Positions 24,101 through 35,334 of a DNA stretch of 64,000 nucleotides are shown piece after piece (the first letter of the stretch is position 1; each line of letters begins with the position of its first letter). The notes under the pieces are model-generated. The model was not told the DNA's origin and searched no databases. It saw only the letters and a program-made list of their open reading frames with translations. Source of the stretch: Cephalotus follicularis (Eukaryota; Streptophyta; Magnoliopsida; Oxalidales; Cephalotaceae); assembly GCA_001972305.1 (NCBI GenBank), contig BDDD01000311.1, positions 1 through 64,000 of the forward strand, given 5' to 3'. The position numbers and the translations under genes were made by a program.

Positions 24101-26053
24101 ATTAAATAACGATATTCAAGAATGTTGAAGAATAACTCAAACCAACCGTCCCCATAAAGATGTTACGTATTGACCATGTTTTAATTTACCCTTTGTATGA
24201 AGAGATTATTGGATGAACACAATTTTTATAGACACCACCAATGATAAGAGATCATATTATATAATAATATGATAAATTGTCATAAACTACATGAGTTCTT
24301 ATTATAGTTGTGTCATGAATTGTATGTTGAAAATAAATGAATCATATGAGATATTAGAACACACAAAATTAATGAATAAAGATCGTATATGGTTGAGTCA
24401 TGTTCGATTATGTAGCAAAATAACGAAATAGTACGTTTGGTAGGAAAGATAGAAAATGGTGAGGATAGAAAGTTATAGGTGATAGAAAAGTTAAATGATT
24501 TTCGATCGGTTGTTTGGTATAGAAAAATGAAAAATTAGAATAAGTTTTATATCCATCAAAAATCTCTCCAATTTGGAGAGATTACAAAATGATGGGCCCA
24601 AGAAATTTTTGATCTTTCTTAATTTTTTATCCCTCTAAAAATCTGTCCTACCAAACAAATGATTTTTAATCTATCATCTCACTTTTCTTTTCATCTCTCC
24701 AAAATCCATCCTACCAAACATAGCATTAGAGATAAAAGAGGAGACATGGGTTGCTAAAACTAACATTAGTCACAGTCCACATCTATACTAACTCATACAA
24801 AATAGATCAGTAGTTGAACTAAAACTCGTTTCGTATGGATCATTATCCTATCAGTTTTATAAAACAAAATCAATAATTAATAAAAATTCAGTATTTTATA
24901 AATATTTTCAATACTCTGTTCATCAAGAATTTTTTGGACAGTTGTCATTTATTGAATATTGTTACATGTGTTAGTAAAGTAAAATAAAATAAAATAGATA
25001 AAAATATTAATACAAGTAACATCGTTTAAAAAGTAATTCTATCCTAAATCTAAAGCAAGTTCTACCTTAGTGAACATAGAATAAGATAGGATATTTGTTT
25101 ATCAGTTTTGTTGTTTTTCGTAATTATCAAACATATTTTCTTTCATTAATTTAGTTTAATAATCACTCATTCAAAAATAACAAAACGTTTTGTTTATTTA
25201 TCTTTAATAGTTACAAGTTATGGGGCTACGGGCAGAGGCCCATGAGCCACGCTGGGATATTTATTGCTTCAAAGCAATAAGTTATTTTTATTTATTTACT
25301 TATTTTTAGTAGCTCTGTTTCCTGAATTTATGATTCTTATAGCATAAGACTTTATTAGTGTAATATCCAGCAGTGCATAACATATTACTATTATATTATA
25401 TTAGTATGCATATGACCAATACAATAAATAATTATCACGAAAAAATGATGTGATAATAATTAAATTTTTGTATAATATAAAATAAACGATGACAAAGAAA
25501 CCCACGAATATCTTCACCATTATTGAATGTGACCTAATGACAAACAATAGATTATCACGAATAAGAATAATCATTGTTATTATATACCAACAAATAAAAC
25601 TGTTTACAAGTATCTCTACCACTGTTGAGTGTGACCTCCTGGCATCCTTATTTCATTGCCTCATTAAGCAATTGGCCAAGGGTTTTGAGTCTTGTCAGTC
25701 TCACATGTGATGTGTGATCATTAAATGAGTTGGTTGGCCATACAACCTCACATAATGTAAGCATCTAAATCTAATTATGGTTGTACATTCAAAGCTTGTT
25801 GAATTTGATGCAATTCAGTCTTCACTTTAATTAATAGTTGAACAACTTGTAACAGTCACCACCTATATATATCTGTCATGATGAAGTTTATATTATAACT
25901 CAATTATCCATGGGAGTGATCAAATTCATAAATACTTTATATGAAGACAAGTATTAAATTAAACTAAATGATTATTAATGAAAAAAAGAATAGAATTCTA
26001 TGCTTATAAGAGTTTATGACTAATGTGAAAAAAAAACCTATCAATATTCAGTG
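21113..26053. other. AT-rich intergenic region with transposon remnants
   Basis: The first few hundred bases include the 3' flank of the carrier gene. About 21390-21690 and 21900-22291 hold degraded repeats; the second ends GCGCCCCTA and is full of ACCGAA/TTCGGT words like some hAT elements. The inverted-repeat element at 24432-24722 is listed separately. No gene is visible; short open frames here lack support. Confidence 0.4.
24432..24722. mobile_element. miniature inverted-repeat element
   Basis: The left end TACGTTTGGTAGGA and the right end TCCTACCAAACATA are inverted copies. Inner arms share GATAGAAAA / TTTTCATCTCTCC-type words. The length is about 290 bp. A TA flank could be a 2-3-bp target duplication, but this is too short to assign a superfamily. 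Confidence 0.7.
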
Positions 26054-26590
26054 TGTCACGTGTCATCTGCCGTTATTTACACATGTACAAAGAATTAGAA
26101 GTCTAATTAGATAACAGTAAGAGGAAACGCCTTAGTGCCAACTAAGGAAATAAGCGAGATCATTGACTGTTTTCCATATGACCTCCTTCTCCCACATAAC
26201 GGAATAAGGCCGTAAAATCAGCCTATATTCTAGGGATTCAGCTCTGTAATATCAGTAAACAAAGCGTAAAATCAGGTGAAGATCAAGAAAATCTTGAGAT
26301 ACTCGACATTTTCTTAGTGGAATATAAACCACTTCTGAAATTTGAGCAAATTCAGTTACAAACAATCTCTATAAATACCAGAATTAAAGACTTTACACGG
26401 ATCAATAATTTTTACATACAAAAACACCATGTGATTGCATACTTATCCCGGAGTACCTACGATCTGTTTGTTCATTTGTACAGAGAATACAGTCACACCA
26501 CCATTCACACAACTTTATCAGAATATTCATAGCGTTTCCTTCGACAAATCAAATCTTTCCACGTAAGAGACCATTAACAATGACAATTTA
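26054..26590 (+). mobile_element. degraded LTR-like repeat (copy 1)
   Basis: This stretch and 60403-60832 share a start around GTCACGTGT, a block around TAAGGAAATAA...CGAGAT, a block ATTC..AGCGTTT.CTT..ACAAAT, and an end near TGACA, in the same order and spacing. A CTATAAATACC TATA-like site lies at about 26369. This is the layout of an LTR. No target duplication was found and no internal region flanks it, so it is tentative. It lies directly upstream of the TMEM135-like gene. Confidence 0.45.
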
Positions 26591-26639
26591 TCATTATTTG
26601 TTCTAATCTTTTATAATTGAAATTTTTTTTAGAGTGACA

Positions 26640-26798
26640 CGGTCCACACGTGCGAGACACCGATAATTCTATTTTCGATAAACAGGAACCATCTCTCGCA
26701 CAGGTCTCTTTCAAACAGATTCCCACCACATTCTCTCCCATCAAATAAGTGATTGTCAGCCACCTGATAGCCGATTCTCTACCCCCGCCGCCGCCGCC
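26640..26798 (+). promoter_or_regulatory. 5' flank and leader of TMEM135-like gene
   Basis: CACGTG-like words (CACACGTGCG) and a C/T-rich leader precede the ATG. A (CCG)n run abuts the start codon: five GCC/CCG triplets directly before ATG at 26799. No experimental start is known. Confidence 0.35.
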
Positions 26799-29700
26799 AT
26801 GTCTCCGCCCAGATTCTCCGGCGAAAATGGAGGTCTCGATCACGTGACGTCCGACAATGGTACGGAATGCACCACGTGTTGTCGTCCCCCATCTTCCTTC
26901 AACTTGAATTCGATTCCTTTGAAGGACTCGGAGAAGCTGTGGAGAATCATTACAGCTTCGGCTAAAGGATTCTCAATTGGAGCCGGTCTTAAAGGCGGAT
27001 TGGCTCTCTTCTCTATCCTTGCTCGGATTCGACGCCGCTCCAGATTATCCTCTTCTACAAGGTCTCTTATCATATCTCATCTCATATCTCTACTTTCTTA
27101 TATTATTTTATTTGGATCCAATAATTTAGATTATTTAATGATGGTAGATATAAATGTTTATTTGATTTAGGAAAGTTGAGGCTTTTACAAATAATGAAGC
27201 AATATCAATGGCAATTAAGGAGACACTTCGATACGGTCTCTTCCTTGGTACCTTCGCTGGTACTTTTGTTTCTGTGGATGAGGTTATCGCCACTATTTTT
27301 GGCCATTGGTAAGTTAATAATAATTACAGTTATTACTAATTCATTGATTAGATACAATCCTATAACAAGTAGCAACTAAATATCAATGTGTTTTTTTTTT
27401 TGTTAGAGACTTGCCGCATGTTGGTAAATTTTTTAGTTTGCCATCCCATGGCGGAGAGTGTTAATTTCAAGATATTGAATGGTGTAAGATAAGTGACAAA
27501 CTAAAAAGTTTGCCACAAGGTGACCCTTTTTTTTATTATCAGGTCGGCCAAATGGAGGGCTTTGTTTGCTGGATTGATAGCGGGGCCTTCGATGCTATTG
27601 ACAGGAGCGGATACGCAGCATACCAGTCTGGCTATATACATACTAATGCGTGCTGCTGTGTTAGCTTCACGCTGTGGTATTAAGAGCAAACGCTTTGGCC
27701 ACATTTGTAAACCTCTTACTTGGAAGCATGGTGACATATTCCTCATGTGTCTCTCCTCTTCACAAATTTTGTATGTTACTTTTCAACTACTAATTACTAA
27801 GCAATATAAGTAATTTGAGTATCAGCAATAATCAATTTGAACATCAGTAACATAGTTTCCCTTTATCTGGAAGAACAAAAAAAATTGCAACGAAAACCCT
27901 GATGCTCAAATTAACTGAAGTGACGATAGCTCGTTTGCAATCTCCAAATATAAAGTTTTTGGTTTTTATTTGCCAAACCCATTATCTGATAGCTGAAAGG
28001 ACTACCCTAATATTAGATGTTGTAGTGTTGGCATGGGAATTATAGTGAAAAAAAAAAGGGAAAAAAGAAGGGTCTTTAAAGTGGAATAATTATTTGTTGT
28101 TTTAGGTCTGCTTACATATTGAAGCAAGAAAGTTTACCACCATCGTATAAGTCCTTTCTCAATAAACACGGGGGGAAGGATGCTGTTATCCTGCAAGGCG
28201 TGAAAGAGATTGCAAATGGTCTGCCTTTCACTAAGTTGGAGGCAATAGAAAGATATTACAAGGCTATTGGATATGACATTAAATTAGATCCAGAAATGAA
28301 AGTCCCTTGCTCGGTACTATTCTTTGTTTTTTCTTTATTATCTGTTTTTATATTCTCGTGGTTGTCAAAGGTGTGCATTGGTGTTTATGATATTTTGTTG
28401 AGACATTAATGCAGAATGTTTCAGCTTTGGCAATCAAGTTAAATACCGATATGTTTGATTGCTTGATTTTGCATATGACAATATCGGATAACTTTTCAGA
28501 ATTCCGAAATTCGCAGATCATTCATGGAAATCAGTCATGCAGCGGACATTTTGCTTCTTTCCTTATTCAAGCATATAAAAGAGCATTACCGGTATATCTG
28601 CCTGTTTATTTGATTCCTGCACTGATAGTTCATCGTCAAGATCTCTTGAAAAGGTGAAATACTACAGTTCCTCATATTAACCTCCATTGTTTGCTTGACA
28701 AATATATGGTATTGTGCATTGTCTTCTGGTTGCAATAGCCAATGTTCATCAGAGTGTGTTATTTAGGCTAATCTTTGTAAGTTCTGTTGGTGTATAATTG
28801 TATAGTTCAATTCACTTCTAGCTTAAGCAGACTTAATGGCTAATTTTCCTGTGAGCAAAATGGATGCACAATTTGAGCTTTTATATTTTATTCGAACTGT
28901 GTTTTTTTCTGTCCTTTTATATTCCTCACAGTCTCTATCTACATTTTGCTATGAACATGTTACTCGGGCCTACTTCCTGAAATTTAAATACTTAAATTAT
29001 GTTTCTATAGTCCCCCGTTTTTCTACCGTTTCTCCTGGCCCATGTGTAAGAATTTAGTTGACCACCTCAATTTTATTTTATTATGCTTTGAGCTATAATT
29101 AAAACTAGTCTTGGGAATTTTAGCTGTAGTCAATATTCAAAAGTTCATGTTACTCATTAATGCTTGTTGTCACTTATGCAGGCCTTACACAATATTGGGG
29201 AAGGGGATTCTTGGTACTGCAAGATCAAGATTGTTTCTATCAATATATTGCACATCTGCCTGGTTAGCCTTCTCATTTCACTAACTAATCTTTGGTTTTC
29301 CTAAGACAAATATTTAAAATGTAGCCAAGGAGCTCTTCCTTTCAGCATTTCATGCTAGCTCAGAAATCATCTGTATCTTATGTGTTCTGTTCTATGTACA
29401 ACTGTTTTTAAAGTATTATTAGCACACAAACAATGCTGTTATTGTGAGTTCGTTTTGGGATTGATGATGATTATCGATTAATGTAAAATTATAATGTTAT
29501 GGTTTCTTTGACAAAAACTAAAATAAAGATATTGGACTGTCGAGTGCCAATGCACGACTTCATTCTGGTTGCCTGTTTGGATAGGTTATGTGGTCATAGG
29601 AATAATAGTTTGATTGTGGTTCTGACTTAATTGTGTGTACAGACATATCAATGAAGCAGATGAAAAAAGAAGTTAATATGAAACTCTTAAAACGCAATGT

Positions 29701-30476
29701 ATGCATCAATAAATGTCTCAAATATAATTTTTAGGTACGGTTTAGTAAATTTGTGCTAGATAACTATCAACTAGACGTTTTGGTTGAGTTGCAGTTTTAT
29801 GTTAATTTCCAAATACCAATTGTTGTTAAATGCATTAACTCGCTATATCAATAAAATGACATTTGAAGCTGACAAAACTAATGTCTTATAGTTGCTGGAT
29901 CCAAAGGTCAAATTGTACCTTTGATAATCGAAAAACCTTTATTTAGTGGGACAATGTGTTTTTTGAGAATAACCTTGTTATTTAAGATTTTTTTTTTCTG
30001 TTTTAATTTGCTCATCAGGATGTGGACGTGCATACTGTTTAGGATTTTCAAGAGATGTAACATTCCTATGGTGGCAATGGGGACGGTATAAGACTTTCTT
30101 CATCTTTCTATGACTGACTAGGGAAAAAATCTATGCTTTTGTTTAATTGGTTGGTGCCAATTGTGTTCTTGGGCAGTTTCCAACTGGCCTAGCCTTGGGG
30201 ATTGAGAAGAAAAGCAGACGACTAGAGATATCACTCTACTGCCTTGCACGGGCTATTGAAAGCTTTTTCACTTGCTTGGCTGATGTTGGATATCTGCCAC
30301 GTTCAAGAAAAGTGAAGAGGGCAGATGTGGTAGTTTTCAGTTTATCAACAGCAATTATAATGCATTGCTATGCACAGGAGAGGGAGGTTTTTCGATCCAA
30401 GTACTTGAATGTTCTTGACTGGGTATTTGGTGTGCCGCCGCCTCCTTGTGAAACCCCACCATGCAAAAATAGTTAG
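26799..30476 (+). CDS. TMEM135-like multi-pass membrane protein
   Basis: Eight exons are inferred by frame and GT/AG borders: 26799-27061, 27171-27308, 27543-27770, 28106-28313, 28517-28653, 29182-29262, 30019-30085, 30177-30476. They join to 473 aa with no break. Several hydrophobic segments are visible: around residues 55-68 (GGLALFSILARI), 105-130 (GLFLGTFAGTF...), 137-155 (ALFAGLIAGPSMLLTG), 165-180, and a strong one at PVYLPVYLIPALIV. Conserved patches include RSRLFLSIYCTSAW and FPTGLALGIEKKSRRLEISL. The C-terminus is polar and Pro/Cys-rich. In animals TMEM135 is linked to peroxisomes, mitochondrial dynamics and fat storage; the plant function is not established. The ATG chosen follows the CCG run and gives an Arg/Ser-rich soluble N-terminus. 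The family assignment is by recognition of the overall pattern, not by a search. Confidence 0.85.
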
Positions 30477-32577
30477 AACCGAGTTCATTTCCGTCCATTT
30501 GTCACTTACCTTCCAAAATTTAGTGGAGTACGCTTGTTTGTACCATATTCATGAGATGATAAAGTTAGTTAATTGTAATTTAGGGTTAACTTATGCCCTG
30601 TTTAAGTTAACATTCATGCTTAATAGAAATTAAAGAATTATCTTGGTTGATAGGAGTTAACAGATAAAAAAAACACATTGTGTGACCATTGTCATGACAG
30701 GGTAATTATAGGAGTCCTCGGTTTTCTTACAGTATTTAGTGTACTTGGTGACAATCTAGAAACTGGAAATCTCGAGGGAAGTAAAAGGGTAGAGTAAACA
30801 GTGCAAGAACAAACATATGGCAATCAACAGATTCAAGTCTTTAACACAGGACACAGTGCATATAACATCTTTCTAAATTCTTTCTTGAGGAAAACATGAA
30901 CAACTCAAACTCTGCAATAATGTAAGAATACCCAGTGTGCTACGATAGTCAATTCTACAAACACCATGAAAGGTCACACCGCAATTGAAAGAAACGTTGT
31001 GGAGATGGCAACCATAGACTAGAACTGGTAATCAACAAGTTGCTGCATTTCTACCTTTGAGGCTTTGACGGAAATGGTACTAATGGGTTATCACTAACTT
31101 GGAAACCCTCTCAGGGTAGAAGCAAAATGGCAAATATTACCTACAAGTGCGTGGAAAATATAAAAATTGATTACATACTGGGCAATTACTACAACAGAGA
31201 ATTTTATCATAATCCATGACAAACATGACAAACTATTTAACAACCATAGATTACCAAGGAAGCATCATCGTAGGAGATGCTTGAAATATTTCTAATGAGA
31301 GGATGATAATAGGAAAACAAGAAAAAGGAAGTTGACAGATACCTGAAATCCCTGAAGGCATCATTTAACCACTACAATTCCATTATCTAAATTCATTCCT
31401 AAAGCATGAAAGGTATTGGAAATTCTATATTATAAACGTCCATAAGTTACTATGGAAGCCAATCAATCACTCTCAAATCTGATGTTCATTCTAACTATCC
31501 AAGTTAAATATTTCCCAAATTTTCAATATTAAATAAAAGCTCAGAAAATAAGAGAACATCTCACAGTCAACACAAATATGGAGACACTTAGAAATGCGTA
31601 CATTAAAATAGCATAATACATTGTGGTTAAGATTGAAAAACAACAAATCCATATCTAATTCCTCTGCAGGGTAGAACACAAAAAGAGCAAGCAACTTCAA
31701 TACCCATTAAATACTTTGTACAAAGAAGTATACATATTGAACTCATCGACAAACAGAGACTTGAATGGACCAGGTGAGAATATTATGCTACTACACATGC
31801 CGATTTCTGTAAGCAAAAAACCATTTTCCATGAATTTAACCAGAGAAGGAACACTCCAAGAATGTCAAGTTACCTAACAAGCTTCTCATTTCTTACATAC
31901 ACTAATAGCTATCCTGCTGATTAAAGTATAAATCCTATAATACATGCATGAAAAAATAACGAGGTGCTGAGTATCCAAAACAATCAACTTAAAATACATG
32001 TTAGCAATCTACATAATGTAATCATTGAGCCTTGGTGTCCTTGTCACAAACAATCAAAATTGGAGCCCTTATCCTTTGTTGTGGGGCAGCCCTTGGCCTT
32101 GCTGTCCTTGTACATATAGATATGTAAATCGTAGATAAATCTTTTTAAATCTATTTCTTTGGGACAAGCTTTACCCCATATTCCCAAGAGCCACTGAATT
32201 CTTACAACTAACCACGTAGAACTTGAATTTCTTTCATGATTTGTATCAAATTGTGTAATATCAAGTATTTTGATATTTTCCCATGTTCCATAAAAAGGGA
32301 ATTAATTCTAAAATAATGATAAACAAGCCCTAAATTAACCTTTGTTCATGATTACCAAAGATGCAGAGACCTAGCCTTTACAGAATATGAAAACAAAAGA
32401 TGAAGAAACCATCAATTTTTTTGTTCACTAAATATAAAATGATTGAACCTCATTACACATTCATAAAACCCTTAACTCCTAAATCCAATACCCACAAACA
32501 CCCTCATCTCCCCTCCACGAAAACCACAAACACACAAAACCCAATACCTAAAACAAACAAAGAAACAAAACCATCTC
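30477..32577. other. intergenic region, no gene seen
   Basis: About 2.1 kb of AT-rich sequence between the TMEM135-like gene (+) and the TRM112-like gene (-), whose 3' ends converge here. No repeat with clear ends and no convincing open frame. Confidence 0.5.
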
Positions 32578-32949
32578 TCAAACCTCATCCTCATGAAGCA
32601 ACATATTGGGTATCCCTCTACTAACAGGAAACTTCCTACCTGTCTCAGGACAAACCAAGGCACCCTCTTCAAGGTGGAGCTCCAAGAGGGCATGATGGAA
32701 CTTGCTCAGGAACTCCTCAGACTCGAGAGCCGATGTCTCTGGTGGCTCCCCAGGCAACTCAAAGTAGCCCATGGCCCGTGACCCGTCAACTAGACCCTTC
32801 CAGTCGATCTTGTGGAACATGTTCTTGAGGAAGTCGGCGTTTAACTCAACTTGCTTTTCGACAACTTTGACCACTTCGATGCCGAGAGGGAACCCGTTGG
32901 TTACCCCCTTGATGTTCGATGATAGCATGTTGTGTGTTAGCAGCCTCAT
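32578..32949 (-). CDS. TRM112: TRM112-like methyltransferase activator subunit
   Basis: A single-exon gene of 123 aa, the usual length of plant TRM112-like proteins (SMO2 in Arabidopsis). TRM112 is a small partner that stabilises and activates several methyltransferases acting on tRNA, rRNA and the release factor eRF1. The start MRLLTHNMLSSN is the family N-terminus. The C-terminal block GALVCPETGRKFPVSRGIPN ending in MLLHEDEV is its hallmark, forming the small zinc-ribbon-like domain (largely without its Cys set in plants). The middle (residues about 30-95) is the helical insert. No intron, as in Arabidopsis to my recollection. Its closeness to ZYP1 repeats an Arabidopsis neighbourhood. The gene looks intact. 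Confidence 0.97.
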   Translation of the reverse strand: MRLLTHNMLSSNIKGVTNGFPLGIEVVKVVEKQVELNADFLKNMFHKIDWKGLVDGSRAMGYFELPGEPPETSALESEEFLSKFHHALLELHLEEGALVCPETGRKFPVSRGIPNMLLHEDEV

Positions 32950-34824
32950 GATGTTGTTACCGTCGTCTCCGTCTCTGTCTCTGTCTTTTTTGCATTTTTT
33001 TTTCTTTTGCAGCGTGAATTAACTCAACAACCCTAAGCCCAGTTTGGCCCATATGGCCCAATTCAAAGGTATATTACTGTGCTACTATTTCACAAGCCCA
33101 TAGACATAAATGTGGATTGTGGAAATATCACTATCACTATCACTATCACTATCTCCATTGTTTAGTCTATTTGGACCAAAGATTTATAGGGTACTTTTCA
33201 TTTCACGTACCACTGACAAAAACATTTTCAGTTGTACTTTATGGTGCCAATCATTAGTAGAAGAAGCGGCATTTACTTTCACTATTTAAGAATTGCTTCC
33301 CAACAGTTTTTCAATTGATGGGGAGTGTAGTGTGTATAATTGGAGAAAATTTTAGGTAATAACATTGATTGTTGCACGTGGATCCAGTTTATAATAAAAA
33401 GATATTATTATTGCATCATTTTATTATTAGTAATATCTTCTTCTTTTTTTAATATGTCACGTAATAAATTATATTTATCTAAGAAATTCTTATTCAAAAT
33501 GATAATTTAATGGATCTCTATTATAGTGCGACTCGACATGCGTATGACAGCATGTTATTGAATTATGATACAAGTCATCATGCTAATGTACCTAAAACAT
33601 TTTCACAGAAAGACTTCCTCCCTTTTATTGAAGGCCATATTAAGGTTCAATGATCAAAATTAGACTACTAATATAGTAATTACAAAGGAGAATGAGGATG
33701 GCATGTTTGGCAATGTGATTCATAAGCATTCTCTGGCATAGTAATTACAAAGGAACCCCCCCATTTTCAAGTAACAGAATAAGTTTAGGCAGTGTACGAA
33801 GTTTTCCTGCTTCACTAGCAAAAACATCATTCATCACCATTACCGTTTGAAGGAAAAAATTATAAGTATGAAACATAGAAGATTATCAACAACAGCAGTA
33901 CCGTGTTGATTATTTGATCTGATACATATCTTGTTTTCTATCAGTATTAAAAATTGAATTGATTTTTGGTGGAGCGGCAACAACTGATATATCGAGAAAT
34001 GGAGTAACCCCTGAGGACATAAATGCATAATAAACATCCAAACAAAAAATCTTAGAAAGACGCAATTCATATAAACACAATCAATGATTAAAACTCATAT
34101 CAGTCATTTACGATAATTTGTCGTTATATTTGATATCAATTTTATTATTGATTGTGTCTATATAAACTGTGTCAATTCAAAAAACTCTCACATCGAAAAC
34201 ATCGTAACTTGATACCGCATGATTACCGCAAGAGCAACGTGTAATGCATCTTGTCGTCACAAAGTCTTCAATTTGTTACGAACATCCACCATTTGTATAG
34301 AGCAAAACTATATATCGTGGTGTAAGCAATCACTCTCATAGGGTAGATCCTAAACCTGCATAGGGAAAAACCACTTTTGCCTCTTGTACATTAAAAAAAG
34401 TATCAACAAAATAAGGTACGCTACTTTTTTGCATGTGAAAACTTTGTTTCAAGGACACTGAACAAAAGTACATCCCAATAACCAGCAAATGCAAATCAAG
34501 CAAGTGTTTGACGTAGTGTAAAAATAGTGAAAATCATTTCTAGGTAACAATTTGTTCATGATGGAAGCCAACAAATACCCAACTGAAAAACAATTTGCCA
34601 TGGGCTCTTGGTTAATTCTCCCAACAGAGCAAAAGAAAAAAACAAACAAAATATACATCCAGAAACCTGGATCTGGAAATCCTGCTTTAATGCCTCAATA
34701 GTAATAGAGTAATGCTAATGCAGTTGCAAAACCATCCCAACTGAAATGTACAATAAAAATTATTTTTAATTAAAAACCAAAACATATGATGTTTCGAAGC
34801 ATCGGTGAACACAACATAGATGAT
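32950..34824. other. intergenic region with a hexamer microsatellite
   Basis: It includes the TRM112 leader and promoter (the first 100 bp are T/C-rich) and a (CTATCA)n run. No further gene was supported. Confidence 0.4.
33126..33153. repeat. (ATCACT)n microsatellite
   Basis: Four to five copies of a six-base unit ATCACT, near perfect. Confidence 0.9.
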
Positions 34825-34832
34825 GGTATGGC

Positions 34833-35027
34833 CACTGACGGATCTATGGGGGGCCCATACGGGCCCTGCCCCGCAAATAATTTTTTTTCTCAAATTTTAT
34901 TTATAATTTTTTTTTAAAATATTACCTATAAAAAATCAGATTTTTTTTTTTTGGCTTATTTGACTCTTCCAATAATTTTAAATTTTACTTTGACCCCTTC
35001 AAAATTCTATAGCTGGATCCGTCCGTG
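34833..35027. mobile_element. hAT-like miniature element at the 3' end of the DTM1-like gene
   Basis: The left end CACTGACGGATCT and the right end GGATCCGTCCGTG are inverted copies (11 of 13). The string GGTATGGC lies directly at both junctions (34825-34832 and 35027-35034), consistent with a 7-8-bp target duplication. The interior has GGGGGGCCCATACGGGCCC near the left end and long A/T runs. No coding capacity of its own. Confidence 0.82.
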
Positions 35028-35334
35028 GTATGGCAACTGCGGTTAACAACATTTCTCTAATAATAACCAAGCGAAGAGCCAAAAAAACCAACCTTCTTGA
35101 TGCAGATCTTTGAGCAAGAAGAGCAGCCTTTTCTTCAACAGTAACAGGAAAAGGCCACCTTGAAAAATCACGATCAAAGAAATCCCTATCAGGCAAAAGC
35201 ACACCACCAATGCCAAACATACCCAATGCATAGGTAACCATTGTCTTCTTCCAAGACCTTGTCCATATCCCAACTGCCACTAATATAACCGCTAACCACA
35301 ACACAGAGCTCCTAATGGTAGAATCGTTTGCCAT
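34999..35334 (-). CDS. DTM1: DTM1-like signal peptidase complex protein
   Basis: The frame from the first true ATG (35334) encodes 111 aa. Residues 10-27 (SVLWLAVILVAVGIW) and about 33-50 (VTYALGMFGIGGVLLP) are hydrophobic segments. They are followed by the family signature LLPDRDFFDRDFSRW (about 48-62), which marks plant DTM1, an ER membrane protein related to the 12-kDa signal peptidase subunit and needed for tapetum and meiocyte development in rice. After residue 80 the call is less sure. Either coding runs on (ALRLVII...), with the last eight or so codons and the stop lying in the hAT-like element, or an intron starts at 35092 (AAG/GTTGG) and a downstream exon was missed. A possible acceptor on the minus strand near 34745 would add about 15 residues. 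The first 80 residues are well supported. Confidence 0.8.
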   Translation of the reverse strand: MANDSTIRSSVLWLAVILVAVGIWTRSWKKTMVTYALGMFGIGGVLLPDRDFFDRDFSRWPFPVTVEEKAALLAQRSASRRLVFLALRLVIIREMLLTAVAIPRTDPAIEF

